IMG/VR virus record: IMGVR_UViG_3300021961_000741
Span: 1-21,366 of that record
Length of the DNA: 21,366 nt
Source of the DNA: a virus
Direction: 5' to 3' (one strand)
Positions 19,820 to 21,366 of the stretch are shown piece by piece (position 1 is the stretch's first letter; every line of letters begins with the position of its first letter). A program made the translations under genes and the position numbers. A model generated the notes under the pieces. The model had not been told where the DNA came from. It saw only the letters and a list, made by a program, of their open reading frames with translations, and did not search any database.

Positions 19820-21366
19820 AGGTTACCTCTTTTTGTAGGCTTTCGAGAGTTCGGTAAAGGAAAGGTGTGAGGTCAAGCCTCGGATCCGCAGCCATCGGGA
19901 GATTCGGTTGCTGCGGATGTGGTGTCCGCATCTCTTGATTGACTAGATCAATAAATGCGGAGTAGGCCCTCTGTACTTCCCCAACCATTCGGAACGGGAA
20001 ACCGGAGAGCATGCTCGCGATTTCGTCGTCCGTTTTCGAAGGGAATAAATACTTCAGTGCTTCAATGCTATCAACACCCAACTCTTGCAAGTTACGTGTG
20101 AAGATTGACTGGTTGAGTTTATCCTGTGCAGTATCTTCATAAACAGGCCCCATCCATCGCCAATCAACCTGGCGATCTCCATCAGGCGCTAATCCAAGAA
20201 CACCATCAGGAATCTCTTTGGTCTCGATCGCCGTATCAATGGCCTTCTGTAGCTTTTTCTCATAGTTCGCTTTTTGTTTTTCGTATTTAGCGACAGCAGC
20301 TTCGTCTTCGAGGTCTTCGGGAGGAGCTGGATACTTGATTCCGGAAGCGTAGGCTAATGACTTGCGGAAGATCTGCTCCTCCTGGAAGATCATTAACTCG
20401 AAGCACTTACAGATACCGTAGGTATACAGTTGCAAGCACTTCTTCTTAGCAGTTGCACTTACCCGTCCATAGGCTGATTTAATCTCCGTAGCAGTTACAT
20501 TTGTAATGCTAAGGTCGTCGATACCGCCTAGGGCAAGCCGGATCTCACTACGAAGTTGTTCGGCATACCGTGCCTGATCAGTACTTACAGCGTTCGGTGT
20601 AATAAAACCGACACGATCTGTGGGCTCCAGGTTGGCGATAACCCTGGGCACACGCATGCCTTGACCGGGTCTACCGTTATATCCAGAGACCTGGCGAGTA
20701 ATCGGGTCTTGCTTGTAAGTAGAGCTGAAAAGATTTAAATCAGATCCAAAACCTGATTGGCTTGAGATGCTCGGACGCTGCGCAGTATCTTGATCACCGC
20801 TCTCAATGATGTCCTGCTTGGGACGAGAAGAAAGCAGGGTCGGGTTACCGAAGAAAGAAAGGTTTGCACGAATGTTCTTTACCATCTCGTCGTGAACGAC
20901 GATCTGTTCAGCAATACCGTCGAACTCGCCTGAACCGTCAGTGCCGAAAGCGTCAGGATTGTTGAAGACTTCCACGCATGGAATGAACTCCATGCTGTTC
21001 GCCACGACCTTCTTGTCGTACATGGCGAAATCAGTATCGGGCATGTCGAAACTGATTTCCTGCTCGCTGTGATACTCCTCGATCTCAGTAGCAGTAATAC
21101 GGAGACGCATGTAGCGCTTATCCGTATTCAGGCCCACGCCACGGAAACCCTTGGAGGATTTCACCTTGTAGGCGTAAATGATGATTACTTCTTCAAGATC
21201 ACCCTCGGGTGAGTAGTAGGTGCGATATGCGTTCTTATCGAACCAGTAGAGCCGGTAGGTCTTCTTGGTGGGGCGAATGTAGAAGAGGCCTTTACCGTAT
21301 GCCAGGAAGCGATCCCAGATGGCATCTAAGCGTGCGTCCAGCTTGTTGAATTTAATGACCTGCTGG
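19293..21366 (-). CDS. Portal protein, 5' end cut by window edge
   Basis: The frame is open from the right edge (first full codon at 21365) to TGA at 19293: 690 codons in the window. The GTG at 21164 lies inside the gene and is not the start. Conserved-looking parts include WDRFLAYGKGLFYIRPTKKT, RLYWFDKNAYRTYY and EVIIIYAYK near the edge, then EYHSEQEISFDMPDTDF, MEFIPCVEVFNNP and AEQLRSEIRLALGG (in-window residues about 268-281), QLYTYGICKCFELMIFQ and NQSIFTRNLQELGVDSIEAL. These fit the clip, stem and crown layout of portal proteins, and a head-to-tail gene order supports it. The core ends near VTYAGRYRNADP; the last 174 codons (Gly/Pro/Ser-rich, ending RQRGKRGKS) overlap the scaffold-like gene in another frame. 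Confidence 0.8.
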   Translation of the reverse strand, partial: QQVIKFNKLDARLDAIWDRFLAYGKGLFYIRPTKKTYRLYWFDKNAYRTYYSPEGDLEEVIIIYAYKVKSSKGFRGVGLNTDKRYMRLRITATEIEEYHSEQEISFDMPDTDFAMYDKKVVANSMEFIPCVEVFNNPDAFGTDGSGEFDGIAEQIVVHDEMVKNIRANLSFFGNPTLLSSRPKQDIIESGDQDTAQRPSISSQSGFGSDLNLFSSTYKQDPITRQVSGYNGRPGQGMRVPRVIANLEPTDRVGFITPNAVSTDQARYAEQLRSEIRLALGGIDDLSITNVTATEIKSAYGRVSATAKKKCLQLYTYGICKCFELMIFQEEQIFRKSLAYASGIKYPAPPEDLEDEAAVAKYEKQKANYEKKLQKAIDTAIETKEIPDGVLGLAPDGDRQVDWRWMGPVYEDTAQDKLNQSIFTRNLQELGVDSIEALKYLFPSKTDDEIASMLSGFPFRMVGEVQRAYSAFIDLVNQEMRTPHPQQPNLPMAADPRLDLTPFLYRTLESLQKEVTYAGRYRNADPIGTPSIPDPAEQLRGSGPDGGSGSSGFNQYPMGGALPTNGGPSPANAGPDGGDRVPVNPYSVVPPSTPGGSTSGEPLQGGVQQGGRAPEFARPIPVPGSTIDSEPSGSRAGQLRFPTSNPVQQPGDADLYAWDQQQPGLLAQLFPNFAGNQPGPAPRQRGKRGKS

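Overview
The window is most simply read as the virion-structure region of a tailed double-stranded DNA phage (Caudoviricetes). It has a portal, a probable scaffold, a major capsid protein, connector-type proteins, two virion-type peptidoglycan hydrolases and a large tail-fibre/receptor-binding cassette, with genes packed end to start. The host is probably a cyanobacterium. That is inferred from protein families I recognise from cyanophages: a jelly-roll fibre with a GVQLEVGS...[12 protein letters not shown]-type ending, DUF5872-like basic proteins, an S74-chaperoned fibre with an LNIDDISGSFNG-type head, and a DUF218/YdcF-like protein. No host gene, tRNA or integrase is visible. No tail tube, sheath, tape measure or terminase is recognisable here, so podovirus, siphovirus and myovirus cannot be told apart.

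Almost everything is on the minus strand, so transcription runs from right to left. Right end, 18.8-21.4 kb: a portal gene cut by the window edge and a scaffold-like gene that share 527 bp in different frames, closed by a clear terminator. 15.9-18.7 kb: two small genes, then the major capsid gene and an abundant-looking second structural gene. These two form a bicistron with hairpin terminators on both sides and an extended -10 promoter in front. 13.3-15.9 kb: a helix-hairpin-helix protein, a connector-like protein, a lytic transglycosylase and an M15-type peptidase; the last two share a C-terminal tail. 10.3-13.3 kb: a run of small, mostly unrecognised, often lysine-rich proteins, including what look like two separated halves of one DUF5872-type protein and a cysteine-rich protein.

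7.3-11.1 kb: a 257-aa and a 765-aa virion protein that share four copies of a small beta-rich inserted module; the 765-aa protein also has a SWIM-like CxC...CxH motif and an 18-residue C-terminal repeat. 0.3-8.0 kb: the adsorption cassette, made of Mtd-N-like, repeat-rich, jelly-roll and S74 fibre proteins, a tail-assembly-chaperone-like gene and a tandem pair of paralogues. One short gene at 7.3-7.6 kb, coding for a membrane-helix plus coiled-coil protein, runs on the plus strand. The left edge cuts a DUF218/YdcF-like gene.

The most unusual items are the long portal/scaffold frame overlap with a matching shift in codon use, the tail shared by two unrelated muralytic enzymes, the split DUF5872-like protein, and the repeated inserted modules with the SWIM-like motif in the 765-aa protein. 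All family assignments come from reading motifs; no database search was run.
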